This document shows positions 16,444 through 24,939 of a stretch of 64,000 nucleotides of DNA, in pieces. Origin of the DNA: UBA1783 sp033808805 (GTDB lineage Bacteria > Bacillota_I > Bacilli_A > Erysipelotrichales > Erysipelotrichaceae). The first letter of the stretch is position 1; each line of letters starts with the position of its first letter. The notes below the pieces were generated by a model, which ran no database searches, was not told where the DNA came from, and saw only the letters and a program-made list of their open reading frames with translations. The stretch is from positions 130,891-194,890 of the forward strand of contig JAPXMY010000002.1 of NCBI GenBank assembly GCA_033808805.1. Direction: 5' to 3'. The position numbers were made by a program, and so were the translations under genes.

Positions 16444-16878
16444 ATGGTAAGCGTAATAGTACTTGGTCACGGCGCTTTTGCCAGCGGAATTAAATCAGCT
16501 CTGGAATTAATAATGGGTAAGCAAGATAACTTATATGCCATCGATTACAACGAAAACCTTGATATGCATAAATTAAGGGAAAAGATAGTTGAAATATTAA
16601 GCAAACTTGATGATAATCAGGATGTTATAATTGCTTGTGATTTATTTCATGGCACACCGTTTAATGTATCAATGCAATTGGCTTTTGAAAATGATGGAAT
16701 AAAATTGATATATGGTACTAATTTGAATGTATTAATTGAAATAATGAATCAGCTAATGTTTACTCAAGACAATCTTGATATAGACAAAGTGGTAGAAAAA
16801 GCAAAAGATGGTATTGGTATATTTAGAGGACTGGATGAAGAAGAAGATGATGCTGAAGAGGATGATGATGTCCTTTAG
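16444..16878 (+). CDS. PTS mannose-family enzyme IIA
   Basis: A 144-residue EIIA-Man-type protein. The N-terminal LGHGAFASGIKSALELIMG contains the phosphoryl-accepting His9, and DLFHGTPFN follows mid-protein. The C-terminus is a run of Asp/Glu, longer than usual. It takes phosphate from HPr and feeds IIB. This is the only IIA seen in the window and may also serve the IIB at 1836. Preceded by AAAAGGAG; last gene of the operon. Confidence 0.92.
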   Translation: MVSVIVLGHGAFASGIKSALELIMGKQDNLYAIDYNENLDMHKLREKIVEILSKLDDNQDVIIACDLFHGTPFNVSMQLAFENDGIKLIYGTNLNVLIEIMNQLMFTQDNLDIDKVVEKAKDGIGIFRGLDEEEDDAEEDDDVL

Positions 16879-16901
16879 CCTATAACCAGTCATAAAATAA
16901 T

Positions 16902-16947
16902 AAACGTTGGAAGTTATTTATTAAATTGGTAACTTTCAACGTTTTGT
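16902..16947 (+). terminator. Terminator of PTS operon 2
   Basis: A stem of about 15 bp with one G-T pair: AAACGTTGGAAGTTA starting at 16902 with TAACTTTCAACGTTT ending at 16944, then further T-rich sequence. Confidence 0.85.
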
Positions 16948-16976
16948 TATTATGATTTAGTAGATTGAATATTAAA

Positions 16977-17006
16977 AAATGGATGAACAATAATTGTCAT
17001 CCATTT
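16977..17006 (-). terminator. Terminator of the deoxyribosyltransferase gene
   Basis: AAATGGATG (16977-16985) pairs with CATCCATTT (16998-17006), with an inner ACAA/TTGT pairing. Read on the minus strand the hairpin is followed by TTTTTT. Confidence 0.75.
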
Positions 17007-17014
17007 GTTTCTTG

Positions 17015-17608
17015 TTATTTCATCTGTTCAATTATTTCTTCAATTGAACCATAAACTCTGTTATCGACCAGACCACTGACGAAATTATTTAATTTGAATC
17101 TTTCGTTGTAGTAATTTCTAACATCGCTTTTATATAGATACATCTTTTTATTTAAAGCATAACCCATTCCAATTTCAGCTGCTGTTCCAGAATCAATTTC
17201 AATACCGTTACAATTGGCAACCAGATAATCACAATCATAGATAGCTTTCAAATCCATAAAGAAACAAGCTCCTTTGACCAGTTCACTGCTTTTATTTGTA
17301 ATTACAACTTCCTGTGGTAAGAAGGTAGTAAATCCTTTTTCTCTTAAAGCATCCGAATTAATCTGATTACTGTATCTATCTCCCTCATTGAATAGTGGAC
17401 CCGCCATATAGATTTTAGGTTTTCCTGGCTCATATGGATTCATATACTTATTTAAAGCCAAAATTGTTTCTTCATCGGTAATTTCATAAGCACCTTTAAC
17501 ATCAACAGGATCAGATCCGTACTTTTCTACAAAGACAGGATAGTAAAGATTGTCTTTCTTATAGAAAGCATATAATGGATCATTGTCATTACATTTGTAA
17601 AATTTCAT
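17015..17608 (-). CDS. Nucleoside 2-deoxyribosyltransferase family protein
   Basis: A 197-residue protein; after ~65 residues comes the family core KIYMAGPLFNEGDRYSNQ. DCDYLVANCNGIEIDSGTAAEIGMGYAL follows, in which the Glu of AAEIG is the expected nucleophile and the Asp residues bind ribose. The family exchanges bases between deoxynucleosides in purine/pyrimidine salvage. The N-terminal ~60 residues are an extension I do not recognise. Single gene with AGAAAGGGG before the ATG. Confidence 0.85.
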   Translation of the reverse strand: MKFYKCNDNDPLYAFYKKDNLYYPVFVEKYGSDPVDVKGAYEITDEETILALNKYMNPYEPGKPKIYMAGPLFNEGDRYSNQINSDALREKGFTTFLPQEVVITNKSSELVKGACFFMDLKAIYDCDYLVANCNGIEIDSGTAAEIGMGYALNKKMYLYKSDVRNYYNERFKLNNFVSGLVDNRVYGSIEEIIEQMK

Positions 17609-17660
17609 ATTATTCCCCTTTCTAATATCGTTGATATCATTTTATCACAAAAGCCACTGA

Positions 17661-17691
17661 ATAAATAAAAAAGATGTGTTTTCCACATCTT
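17661..17691 (-). terminator. Terminator of the plsY operon
   Basis: AAGATGTG (17671-17678) and CACATCTT (17684-17691); on the minus strand the hairpin runs into TTTTTTATTTATT. Confidence 0.8.
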
Positions 17692-17724
17692 CAGATTTTA
17701 ATGAATTTAATACAAAAAAGAATA

Positions 17725-17988
17725 TTAAAATAACTTCATTCTTCCTTTTGTTAGATCTCTCTTAAATTTTTCAAAAATCTTTGGTGATAATTCAGTAGCA
17801 TCATAAAACCTGAGGGCAAAATCACGATAACTTTCACCATCAACAAGAATATCACTTGGTCTGGTAACCAGCCAGTTAGAACTCTTTCCTAATCTTAAGA
17901 CGATCCATCCTTCACCATATTGTTCAGATATTTCACTTTCTGTTCCTTTAACAATCGCTTGTTTAAATTCGATGTACTTAATATCCAT
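17725..17988 (-). CDS. Small protein of unknown function downstream of plsY
   Basis: An 87-residue soluble protein, MDIKYIEFKQAIVKG.., preceded on its strand by AAAAAAGGAGG at good spacing, so it is very probably translated. No recognised motif; contains WIVLRLGKSSNWLV. Fifteen bases downstream of plsY, so likely co-transcribed with it. Confidence 0.7.
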   Translation of the reverse strand: MDIKYIEFKQAIVKGTESEISEQYGEGWIVLRLGKSSNWLVTRPSDILVDGESYRDFALRFYDATELSPKIFEKFKRDLTKGRMKLF

Positions 17989-18003
17989 ATGTTTCCTCCT
18001 TTT

Positions 18004-18615
18004 TTATTTTTTCATCAACAATGTAACAGGTTTACCATTAATTCCAATTTCTTCCCCTTTTTTAAGTTTTTGAAAGTTTGGAAGGTGTTTATAGATAATT
18101 AATGAGCTTGCACCTATGGCAGCAATTATGGTAATCAGCGGCTGATTGCTTAATACACAGTAAATAGGGAAAAAAGTTACAAATACCAATGTTGCCATAA
18201 CTATCCAGTTGGCTAGAAAAGATAATGCTAAGCCAACAATTACCAAAGCTACGCCGATTTTCCAGTCGACCGCAAATACCAGCCCGATATAACTGGCAAA
18301 TCCTTTTCCACCTTTAAACTGCAGATAAAAGGGAAAGATATGTCCAACAATAGCCATACATCCAGCCAAAATAGCAATACCTTCCTGTCCTGGATATAAA
18401 TATCTAATTAAAAAGACCGCAATAAAGGCCTTTAAAATATCATATACAACGACCACAAAGAAAGCTGGCCAGCCCATAGTTACTTTGGCATTGGAAGCAC
18501 CAGCGTTAAATGTTCCCTTAGTTCTGATATCAAAACCCTTGATTATACCCAAGATATATGCTGGATTAATACAACCTAATCCATAACCAATTATAATTGC
18601 CAATAAATAATTCAT
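18004..18615 (-). CDS. plsY: Glycerol-3-phosphate acyltransferase PlsY family
   Basis: A 203-residue membrane enzyme that moves acyl groups from acyl-phosphate to glycerol-3-phosphate, the first step of phospholipid synthesis. The GH-FPF-FKGGKG motif (GHIFPFYLQFKGGKGFASY) is intact. The first loop reads TKGTFNAGASNA where typical PlsY has a GSGNxGATN-type motif, so it may be a paralogue with altered specificity. About five membrane spans. Heads a two-gene minus operon with the small protein at 17725. Confidence 0.88.
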   Translation of the reverse strand: MNYLLAIIIGYGLGCINPAYILGIIKGFDIRTKGTFNAGASNAKVTMGWPAFFVVVVYDILKAFIAVFLIRYLYPGQEGIAILAGCMAIVGHIFPFYLQFKGGKGFASYIGLVFAVDWKIGVALVIVGLALSFLANWIVMATLVFVTFFPIYCVLSNQPLITIIAAIGASSLIIYKHLPNFQKLKKGEEIGINGKPVTLLMKK

Positions 18616-18727
18616 AACAAATCCCTCACAATTTTATCTTATCATAGATTTGATTTTATGGATAAAGAAAAAAGCAAATAGTTATGCTATCATTTATTTG
18701 TAGTAAAAATAGTATTGGAAAAGAATT

Positions 18728-20398
18728 ATGAAAGTATTGTTAACCACTTTAAATGCTAAATATATTCATAAAAATCTCGCTTTGAGATGACTTTATGTTG
18801 CCAGAGATAAAAGTCATGAAACAATTTTAAAAGAGTTCACTATTAAGGATAAATTAGAAAATATCGTTGAAAGTATTGTAGAAATTAAACCGGATTTAAT
18901 CGGTTTTTCTTGCTATATCTGGAATGGGGAGCAAACTTTAAAATTAGCTAAATTAATTAAAGAAAAACTAAAAAATGTAAATATTGTTTTAGGAGGCCCT
19001 GAAGTGAGCTATGGTTATGAAGATTACCTGACTGAAGATGTTGATGGTATTTTACTTAATGAAGGGGAGATTTCTTTTTGGCAATATGTCAATAATGAAG
19101 AGAATATTCAGGGTTTAATTACTCATGATTATAAAAATACTAATAGTATTAAAACTGATATCGCCTATTTAGAGACTTTGGAAAGTCCCTATTTATTAGA
19201 ATTTGATTTAGAAGATATGGATAAAAGATATCTATACGTTGAAACAAGTAGAGGATGTCCATACAAATGTAAATACTGTATGGCTTCACTGGACAATAAA
19301 ATCAGGGAATTTTCTTTAGAGTATCTATTTGATTTATTTGATAAACTGGAAAAAACCACTGTTAATCAGATTAAGTTTTTAGATCGAACATTTAATGCCA
19401 ATAAAAAAAGAAGTTTGTCAATTGCCAAAAGACTGATTGATTTTAAGGATGATGTCTCTTTTCAATTTGAAGTAATGGCTGATACATTGTCCGAAGAATT
19501 AATGGAACTTGTTTGCAGCAATAAAGTTAAAGATAAATTTCGCTTTGAAGTAGGAATTCAATCATTTAATAAGGAAACACTGAAAGCAGTCAACAGATAC
19601 CAGAATACTGAAAGGATGATAAACAATTTAAATAGACTGGTTGAAAACAAGACCATTGTTCATGCTGATTTAATTGCTGGACTGCCAAAAGAAGATTTAA
19701 ACTCTTTTAAAGATACTTATCAAAAACTATTTGAGTTAAGAGTTGATGAAATGCAGGTTGGGATTTTGAAACTATTACAAGGTACAGCTTTAAGAGATGA
19801 GATGGACAGATATGGAATTGTTGCTGATAAAAGAGCTCCATACCAGATTATAAGCAGCAATATCTTTTCTAATGAAGATGTAAAAAAAGTTGAACTTGTA
19901 GCTATAGCAACAGAAAGATTATGGAACAGAAATATCTGTCGAAAAACTTTATGGCATATTTTTAAAAAAACTGATCTGATGTTTGACTATATGCTTATCT
20001 TAGGAGAGAAGATAGATGCTTTAAGAAAGCCTTATCAAAGACACCACCTCTTTAAAATCGTCTACGAGTCAATTAGCGATGAAACAGCAAGGTTAATTCT
20101 GTTAAACGAGTATTATCTTTTGTTCAAACAAAGACCGGTAAGAATCGCTGAAAACAGTTTTGATAAAAAGTTGAAAGCCCAGATTCTAGAAGTGGTAATT
20201 CAAGAAGGTTTGTTAACTCAAAATGATATTCGTTACGCATATTTTGACTATGGTATTTTTAAAGGACAAAAATGCTGCCAGATGTTAATATATAATAGTG
20301 ATCAGAAGTATCCAGACAGATATTTTATCAGTTTAAACTTTGTTTACCTTGGAAAGGAAGATTTAAATGAAAGATGTAATGATTGCCAGTGGCAATAG
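18728..20398 (+). pseudogene. B12-binding-type radical SAM protein interrupted by an in-frame TGA
   Basis: From ATG 18728 the frame encodes MKVLLTTLNAKYIHKNLALR, then TGA at 18788-18790 (codon 21), then LYVARDKSHETI and onwards without another stop to 20398. The N-terminal part is a B12-binding-like domain with LIGFSCYIWN and VLGGPE. A radical SAM core follows with CPYKCKYC (CxxxCxxC), then a family C-terminal domain. I recall Trp after ALR in relatives, so TGG to TGA is likely. A GTG at 19004 preceded by AGGAGG (18991-18996, 7 bp) could restart a 464-residue protein lacking the first ~92 residues. The 3' end overlaps rdgB by 32 bp. Could be pseudogene, polymorphism or sequence error. Confidence 0.8.
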
Positions 20399-20942
20399 CA
20401 ATAAGGTTAGAGAATATAAAGAAATATTAGAACCTTTAGGTTATGTTGTTCATGATTTAAAAGAGATCGAACATTTAGAAATAGAGGAAACTGGCAATAC
20501 TTTTGCGGAAAATGCTTTAATCAAAGCTGAAAGTCTAAAAAACATCTATGGCATGATTGTAATTGCTGATGATTCAGGCTTAGAAATAGAAGCTTTAGAT
20601 AATCAGCCTGGCATTCATAGTGCCCGATTTTTAGAAGGGTATGACTATGATTATAAAAACAAGACCATTTTAGAAATGCTGAAAAACGAAAATAATCGTA
20701 AAGCCCGCTTTGTCTGTGCCATAGCTTTAGTGGATGATGATAAACATGTATTTGAAGGAGTGATGGAAGGTTCCATTGCTTATGAAATGAAAGGTAAAAA
20801 CGGTTTTGGCTATGATCCGATTTTCATGGTTGAAGAGTATGGCTTAACCAGTGCTGAACTATCTTCCCAGCAGAAAAATGCCATCTCACATAGAGGAAAG
20901 GCTACCAGATTACTATTAGAGTATCTAAAAGGTAAAGAATAA
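20367..20942 (+). CDS. rdgB: Non-canonical purine NTP pyrophosphatase (RdgB/HAM1)
   Basis: A 191-residue enzyme removing ITP, dITP and XTP from the nucleotide pool. Family marks are ASGNSNKVREYKEIL at the N-terminus, TGNTFAENALIKA, ADDSGLEIEALDNQPGIHSARF and KNGFGYDPIF. Full length. Starts inside the radical SAM gene (GGAAAGGAAG ahead of ATG 20367) and ends one base into trmL, indicating a coupled unit. Confidence 0.96.
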   Translation: MKDVMIASGNSNKVREYKEILEPLGYVVHDLKEIEHLEIEETGNTFAENALIKAESLKNIYGMIVIADDSGLEIEALDNQPGIHSARFLEGYDYDYKNKTILEMLKNENNRKARFVCAIALVDDDKHVFEGVMEGSIAYEMKGKNGFGYDPIFMVEEYGLTSAELSSQQKNAISHRGKATRLLLEYLKGKE

Positions 20943-21475
20943 TGATTCATATTGTTTTGTTTGAACCGGAAATTCCCCAAAATACTGGCAATATTATTAG
21001 AACAGCTATGGCAACTGATTCAATATTGCACTTAATCAAACCATATGGCTTTGTTTTAAATGAGAAACATCTGCAACGCGCTGGGATGGACTATATTGAT
21101 AAAACCAGAATTATTGAACATTTAAACTGGGAAGATTTTATAAAAGTTTTAAATAACGATGATGAAGTGTATTATTTAAGCAGATACGGACATAAATATC
21201 CAGCTTCATTTGATTATCGTCTGGTTAAAGGCGATATCTATTTAGTTTTTGGTAAAGAATCAACTGGAATTCCAAAAACTATCCTGAAAAACAACCTGGA
21301 TAAATGTATCAGACTGCCAATGGTAGAAAAAGCTAGAAGTTTAAATCTTTCCAATACAGTTGCTATTATGGTTTATGAAGTATTGAGACAGTTGGATTAC
21401 CCTGGCTTAAGCAGGGATGAATGTCAAAAGGGTGCTGATTTTTTGGAAAGAAACAATTTTGATGAGGTTTTTTAA
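20942..21475 (+). CDS. trmL: tRNA (cytidine/uridine-34 2'-O)-methyltransferase
   Basis: A 177-residue SPOUT methyltransferase. IVLFEPEIPQNTGNIIRTAMATD and KPYGFVLNEKHLQRAGMDY mark the N-terminal half; VFGKESTGIPKTIL and RLPMVEKARSLNLSNTVAIMVYE mark the trefoil knot. It methylates the wobble base of certain leucine tRNAs. Overlaps the rdgB stop (TAATG). Confidence 0.94.
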   Translation: MIHIVLFEPEIPQNTGNIIRTAMATDSILHLIKPYGFVLNEKHLQRAGMDYIDKTRIIEHLNWEDFIKVLNNDDEVYYLSRYGHKYPASFDYRLVKGDIYLVFGKESTGIPKTILKNNLDKCIRLPMVEKARSLNLSNTVAIMVYEVLRQLDYPGLSRDECQKGADFLERNNFDEVF

Positions 21476-21483
21476 ATCTGTGT

Positions 21484-21489
21484 TATAAT
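21484..21489 (+). promoter_or_regulatory. Extended -10 promoter element
   Basis: TGTTATAAT (TG-N-TATAAT, 21481-21489) lies 33 bp before the small membrane gene, near the trmL stop. No clear -35, as is common with extended -10 sites. Confidence 0.5.
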
Positions 21490-21516
21490 GACTAATGTTA
21501 AAAAGGAGGGTCAATT

Positions 21517-21684
21517 ATGTTAGAAAATGTTAATGATTATATCTCCCTTTTTTCAATTATCCTGGTTCTGGCAGTAGTGATAGGACTGGTTATTTATTTT
21601 TTCAATTTAAAAGTAATAGAAAAAAATATCAGAAAGGAAGTTAAGTATTACGACTATCAAAAACCAAGTAATACTAAAAAATAA
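21517..21684 (+). CDS. Small single-span membrane protein
   Basis: A 55-codon frame, MLENVNDYISLFSIILVLAV.., with one clear transmembrane helix (about residues 9-30) followed by a basic, Tyr-rich cytoplasmic tail ending SNTKK. A near-perfect AAAAAGGAGGG lies 7-8 bp before the ATG, and a promoter-like site precedes it. Its TAA stop is two bases before the YitT-family gene, so the two are probably coupled. Function unknown. Confidence 0.75.
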   Translation: MLENVNDYISLFSIILVLAVVIGLVIYFFNLKVIEKNIRKEVKYYDYQKPSNTKK

Positions 21685-21686
21685 TT

Positions 21687-22544
21687 ATGAAAGTTGATAA
21701 AAGACTGATTAAAAATTTGTTTTTGGCTGTTTTATCAGCTGTTGTAGCAGCAATAAATTTAAATTCTTTTGTTCATTTCGGTAATATCACTCCAGGTGGT
21801 TTTTCTGGAATGGCTTTGCTTTTGGTTCGAATTTTTGACAAGTATTTTAATATCAGTCTCAGTTATTCAATCCTTTATATCCTGTTTAATATACCAGCAG
21901 TTATCCTGGTAGTTAAATATGTAGGTAAGCAGTTTACTTTAGTTTCGCTGGTTGGAGTTGTACTTGTTTCAGTTTTTGCTGGAATATTTCCCTACTTTAA
22001 AATTACCGAAGATATGTTATTGAATGCTTTTGCCGGAGGAGTGCTTTCTGGTGTTGGTTCAGCACTGATATTAATGGCTGATGGCTGTGCTGGCGGGACA
22101 GATTTTATTTCAATCTATTTTGCTAAAAGATTTAAGAAGTCCTTCTGGAATGAATCATTAATGGTCAATGCGATTCTGCTTTTATTGGCTGGACTGCTGT
22201 TTGGCTGGGAAGCTTCCTTATATTCAATTGTTTTCCAGTTTGTCGGAACTCAGGTAGTAAAAGCAGCTGACAATAGATTTAAAAGGAATGCTTTTATCAT
22301 TGTCACCGATAAAGTTGAAGAAATCTGTCATGATATTCAGGCTAAGCTTAACCACTCAGCGACTATTCTTGAAGGTGTAGGGTATGCTTCACAAAAAAAT
22401 AAAAAAGTAATCTATACAATATGCGGTCATTATGAAACCAATATGCTGCTGGATATTATTCAACAATATGATCCACAAGCCTTTATTAATATTTCCGATT
22501 CTCAAAGAGTGGTAGGCTTCTTTAATGAAAAACCGTTCTATTAA
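21687..22544 (+). CDS. YitT-family membrane protein (DUF161/DUF2179)
   Basis: A 285-residue protein with five or six hydrophobic helices in the first ~180 residues, including NFNSF-like LNSFVHFGNITPGGFSGMALL and ADGCAGGTDFISIYFAKRF. A soluble C-terminal DUF2179-like domain follows (KRNAFIIVTDKVEEICHDIQ..). Transported substrate unknown. Lies directly after the 55-residue membrane protein. Confidence 0.88.
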   Translation: MKVDKRLIKNLFLAVLSAVVAAINLNSFVHFGNITPGGFSGMALLLVRIFDKYFNISLSYSILYILFNIPAVILVVKYVGKQFTLVSLVGVVLVSVFAGIFPYFKITEDMLLNAFAGGVLSGVGSALILMADGCAGGTDFISIYFAKRFKKSFWNESLMVNAILLLLAGLLFGWEASLYSIVFQFVGTQVVKAADNRFKRNAFIIVTDKVEEICHDIQAKLNHSATILEGVGYASQKNKKVIYTICGHYETNMLLDIIQQYDPQAFINISDSQRVVGFFNEKPFY

Positions 22545-22565
22545 TGGACGTTGTCTTAAAAACTA

Positions 22566-22592
22566 ATATGGCTTTAACAGCTATATTTTTTT
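22566..22592 (+). terminator. Terminator after the YitT gene
   Basis: ATATGGCT (22566-22573), loop TTAAC, AGCTATAT (22579-22586), then TTTTTT. Confidence 0.8.
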
Positions 22593-22598
22593 ATGTTT

Positions 22599-22626
22599 CG
22601 ATACAACATAAATAGATTTTGTATCG
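22599..22626. promoter_or_regulatory. Inverted repeat upstream of the lipoprotein promoter
   Basis: CGATACAA (22599-22606) and TTGTATCG (22619-22626) are perfect 8-bp arms with a 12-bp spacer. It ends 14 bp before a -35 box and could be an operator. No T-run follows, so a terminator is less likely. Confidence 0.4.
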
Positions 22627-22640
22627 TTTAATTTATTATC

Positions 22641-22669
22641 TTGAAAACCAGATTAAAACTAATTATACT
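22641..22669 (+). promoter_or_regulatory. Sigma-A promoter of the lipoprotein gene
   Basis: TTGAAA at 22641-22646, 17 bp, TATACT at 22664-22669. Confidence 0.7.
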
Positions 22670-22749
22670 AAAATCAGATAAAGAAGAAAATCTAGCAGAA
22701 CATAAAAAAACCGTTTTTTTGTGTTGGAAAGTATGGGAGGACTGATAAA

Positions 22750-24009
22750 ATGAAAAAAATGTTAATCTTATTAATTTCACTTCTTTTGTTGCTGAGTATT
22801 TCTGGTTGCCAGAGTACTGAAGAAAAAATTGCGAACCATCTAAATAACAAAGAATACCTGCAGGCCTATGAATTAGCCGCAAAAACAAGTGAAGAAGAAA
22901 TGATGGATAAAATAGTTTTGCAGTGGCAACAGACAATTCTTGAAAATGAAACAATAGATGAAAAATTTGCTGATTTAAATATGTATGATAAAGAAAACAT
23001 GAACACTTTTGCCAGCAATGTTTTAAACTATTTGTTTGAAAAGAAAACACCGAATAAAGAGCAGATTGAACTGATATATTCATTATTTGATGGGGTTAAA
23101 GAAATCAGGGCTAAAAGTGCTTTAGTTAAAAAAATACTAGTAGCATTAGATAATTATTCTTATGATGAGAAAATCTGGATTGTTGAAGAAAGAGAAACAG
23201 TTTCTTATGAAGAATATTTCTCAAAAGAACACCTTTATTCAGAAGAAACAGTACCGACTATAAAACCAAATGAAGAAGCTGTGGCTGCTTATGTTTCTTT
23301 TGACGAGCTTGGAATGCTGGTAAATGTGGTTATGAACTATGAATACACCGATATTAAAAAACAATATGTCTTATTTGGACAATTTGATTATAATAATACC
23401 GCTACGTTAGCTTCAGATGGCTATTGGACATATGTAGGCTGTGAGAAAGAAGTTTATAGAATAAATATCAATGGTGAAAAAGAAATTCTGTACACTCTTG
23501 ATGCCGAAGGCTATTCAAAAAGACCTTTTGTTGATTTTGTAATGCTAGATCATGATGTGGCCTTATTATCGGAAGTAATTGATGATAAAATGTATATTCA
23601 TCGAATTTATCTTCCAGAAAAGAAGATTGAAACATTCGAAACAATGGTCACAGGAATAGCTACAAGAGAGTCTGGTATAGTAATTGAACAGAAAAGTTCA
23701 AATCACATTCTATACTTTGGTATAAATCCAGCATATCTAGAAAAAGTTGATTATCTGAAACAACACCAGGATTTACTGATAGATCTATATAAAAAGCATA
23801 TTGATAAAAATTTAGATGAAGAAGAAAAGAGATATCTACTTGAAACCTTAGAAAATCCTATTGATAGTTCAGCAGTAAAAAAATTAAAAGAAATTATTGA
23901 AAAAGAATATGGAATATATTCTTCTGGAAGATATGATTATAATGTTCTAACTAAAAAGACAGAGTTTAAACAGTATGTTCCTGAGTATCCTCAAGGAATA
24001 CCTTGGTAG
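22750..24009 (+). CDS. Secreted lipoprotein of unknown function
   Basis: A 419-residue protein with a clear lipoprotein signal: basic MKKM, a leucine-rich core, then the lipobox SISGC with Cys20 as the lipidation site. The mature part begins with a helical, Glu/Lys-rich region (20-110). A beta-rich section follows with WTYVGCEKEVYRININGEKEIL, like a propeller or KWG-type repeat, then a helical tail. GGGAGG precedes the ATG. It has its own terminator, so it is not co-transcribed with the exporter downstream. Confidence 0.8.
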   Translation: MKKMLILLISLLLLLSISGCQSTEEKIANHLNNKEYLQAYELAAKTSEEEMMDKIVLQWQQTILENETIDEKFADLNMYDKENMNTFASNVLNYLFEKKTPNKEQIELIYSLFDGVKEIRAKSALVKKILVALDNYSYDEKIWIVEERETVSYEEYFSKEHLYSEETVPTIKPNEEAVAAYVSFDELGMLVNVVMNYEYTDIKKQYVLFGQFDYNNTATLASDGYWTYVGCEKEVYRININGEKEILYTLDAEGYSKRPFVDFVMLDHDVALLSEVIDDKMYIHRIYLPEKKIETFETMVTGIATRESGIVIEQKSSNHILYFGINPAYLEKVDYLKQHQDLLIDLYKKHIDKNLDEEEKRYLLETLENPIDSSAVKKLKEIIEKEYGIYSSGRYDYNVLTKKTEFKQYVPEYPQGIPW

Positions 24010-24068
24010 TCCTGATATTCAATAATCGATTTTAAATTATATTTGAAAACACTATAAAGCTTAATATT

Positions 24069-24094
24069 GAAGCGAGAAAATCGCTTCTTTTTTA
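24069..24094 (+). terminator. Terminator after the lipoprotein gene
   Basis: GAAGCGA (24069-24075), loop GAAAA, TCGCTTC (24081-24087), then a run of seven T. Confidence 0.9.
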
Positions 24095-24138
24095 GGGGAA
24101 AATCAACTGGAAAATAAGTATGATATGGGGTGATTGTC

Positions 24139-24939
24139 TTGAATAAGAAAATAATTATTATTGCTGGCTTGATTGGTCTGGTTATTTTGATTTTTACTGC
24201 AGGCAGCGATGAAAGACTAATAGAAAATAATATTGAGCTGGTGGAAGTGAAAAGAAGCACGTTTATTTATGACTATAAAACTTTTGGTATTGTAGATAGT
24301 AAAAGTCATTATTTATTTTTCAATGGTTATATTAAAAACATTTATAAAACAACGGGTGATGAAATAAAGAAAAAAGATAAAATTTTAAGTTATGTCAATG
24401 AATATGGAAATAATAGAGATTTATTAAGTGAGGTAGATGGTTTTATCTACCAGGTTGAAAATAACTGTATAACAATAAAAGATTTAGATTATTTTGTGAT
24501 AGTTGAACTCACCTATGAAAAGTATAGTTTGATAAAAGAAAATGATACCTGCTTTATCGGTATCAATGATAATTACTATCAAGCCAAAGTAATTGAAAAA
24601 GTTAAATATGATAACCAGGATAACAGGTATAGGATAATTATTAAAACTGATTATGATGAATTAATCTTTTCTCAGCATGTTAATGTCAGTTTTCATCTTC
24701 AACAGAAAGAAGGACTGACAGTAGATAAAAGAGCTATCAATCAGGACAGCGATGGTTATTATCTGATTGATGAAATGTTTAAAGATGAATTGAATAATCT
24801 AGAAAAATACAGGATTCCAATAAAAGTATTAATGAGTAATGAAGATGTAGCTTTAATTTCAGCTATAGGTTTGGAAAATAAAAAGGTTTGTATTCTATCT
24901 GAGTCTCTAAAGGAGTTTTTAAGTGATCAAATTAGATAA
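24139..24939 (+). CDS. Membrane-anchored adaptor (membrane-fusion-like) of an ABC exporter
   Basis: About 266 residues. Starts at TTG 24139, since the in-frame GTG 24130 lies within the Shine-Dalgarno GGGGTGA (24127-24133). An N-terminal anchor (NKKIIIIAGLIGLVILIFTA) is followed by an extracellular part with YIKNIYKTTGDEIKKKDKIL and SEVDGFIYQV, the half-motifs of a lipoyl-like barrel as in MacA/YknX. The coiled-coil hairpin seems very short. The next genes are an ATPase and an FtsX-like permease, giving a YknXYZ-like exporter. Cargo unknown; peptide or toxin efflux is a guess. Confidence 0.72.
   Translation: MNKKIIIIAGLIGLVILIFTAGSDERLIENNIELVEVKRSTFIYDYKTFGIVDSKSHYLFFNGYIKNIYKTTGDEIKKKDKILSYVNEYGNNRDLLSEVDGFIYQVENNCITIKDLDYFVIVELTYEKYSLIKENDTCFIGINDNYYQAKVIEKVKYDNQDNRYRIIIKTDYDELIFSQHVNVSFHLQQKEGLTVDKRAINQDSDGYYLIDEMFKDELNNLEKYRIPIKVLMSNEDVALISAIGLENKKVCILSESLKEFLSDQIR

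Noticed and set aside
18788..18790. TGA as selenocysteine or as a reassigned Trp codon
   Set aside because: Other genes end in TGA and use TGG for Trp. Only a weak AT-rich hairpin follows the TGA, unlike a bacterial SECIS with its well-spaced apical loop, and the family has no selenocysteine at this place that I know of.
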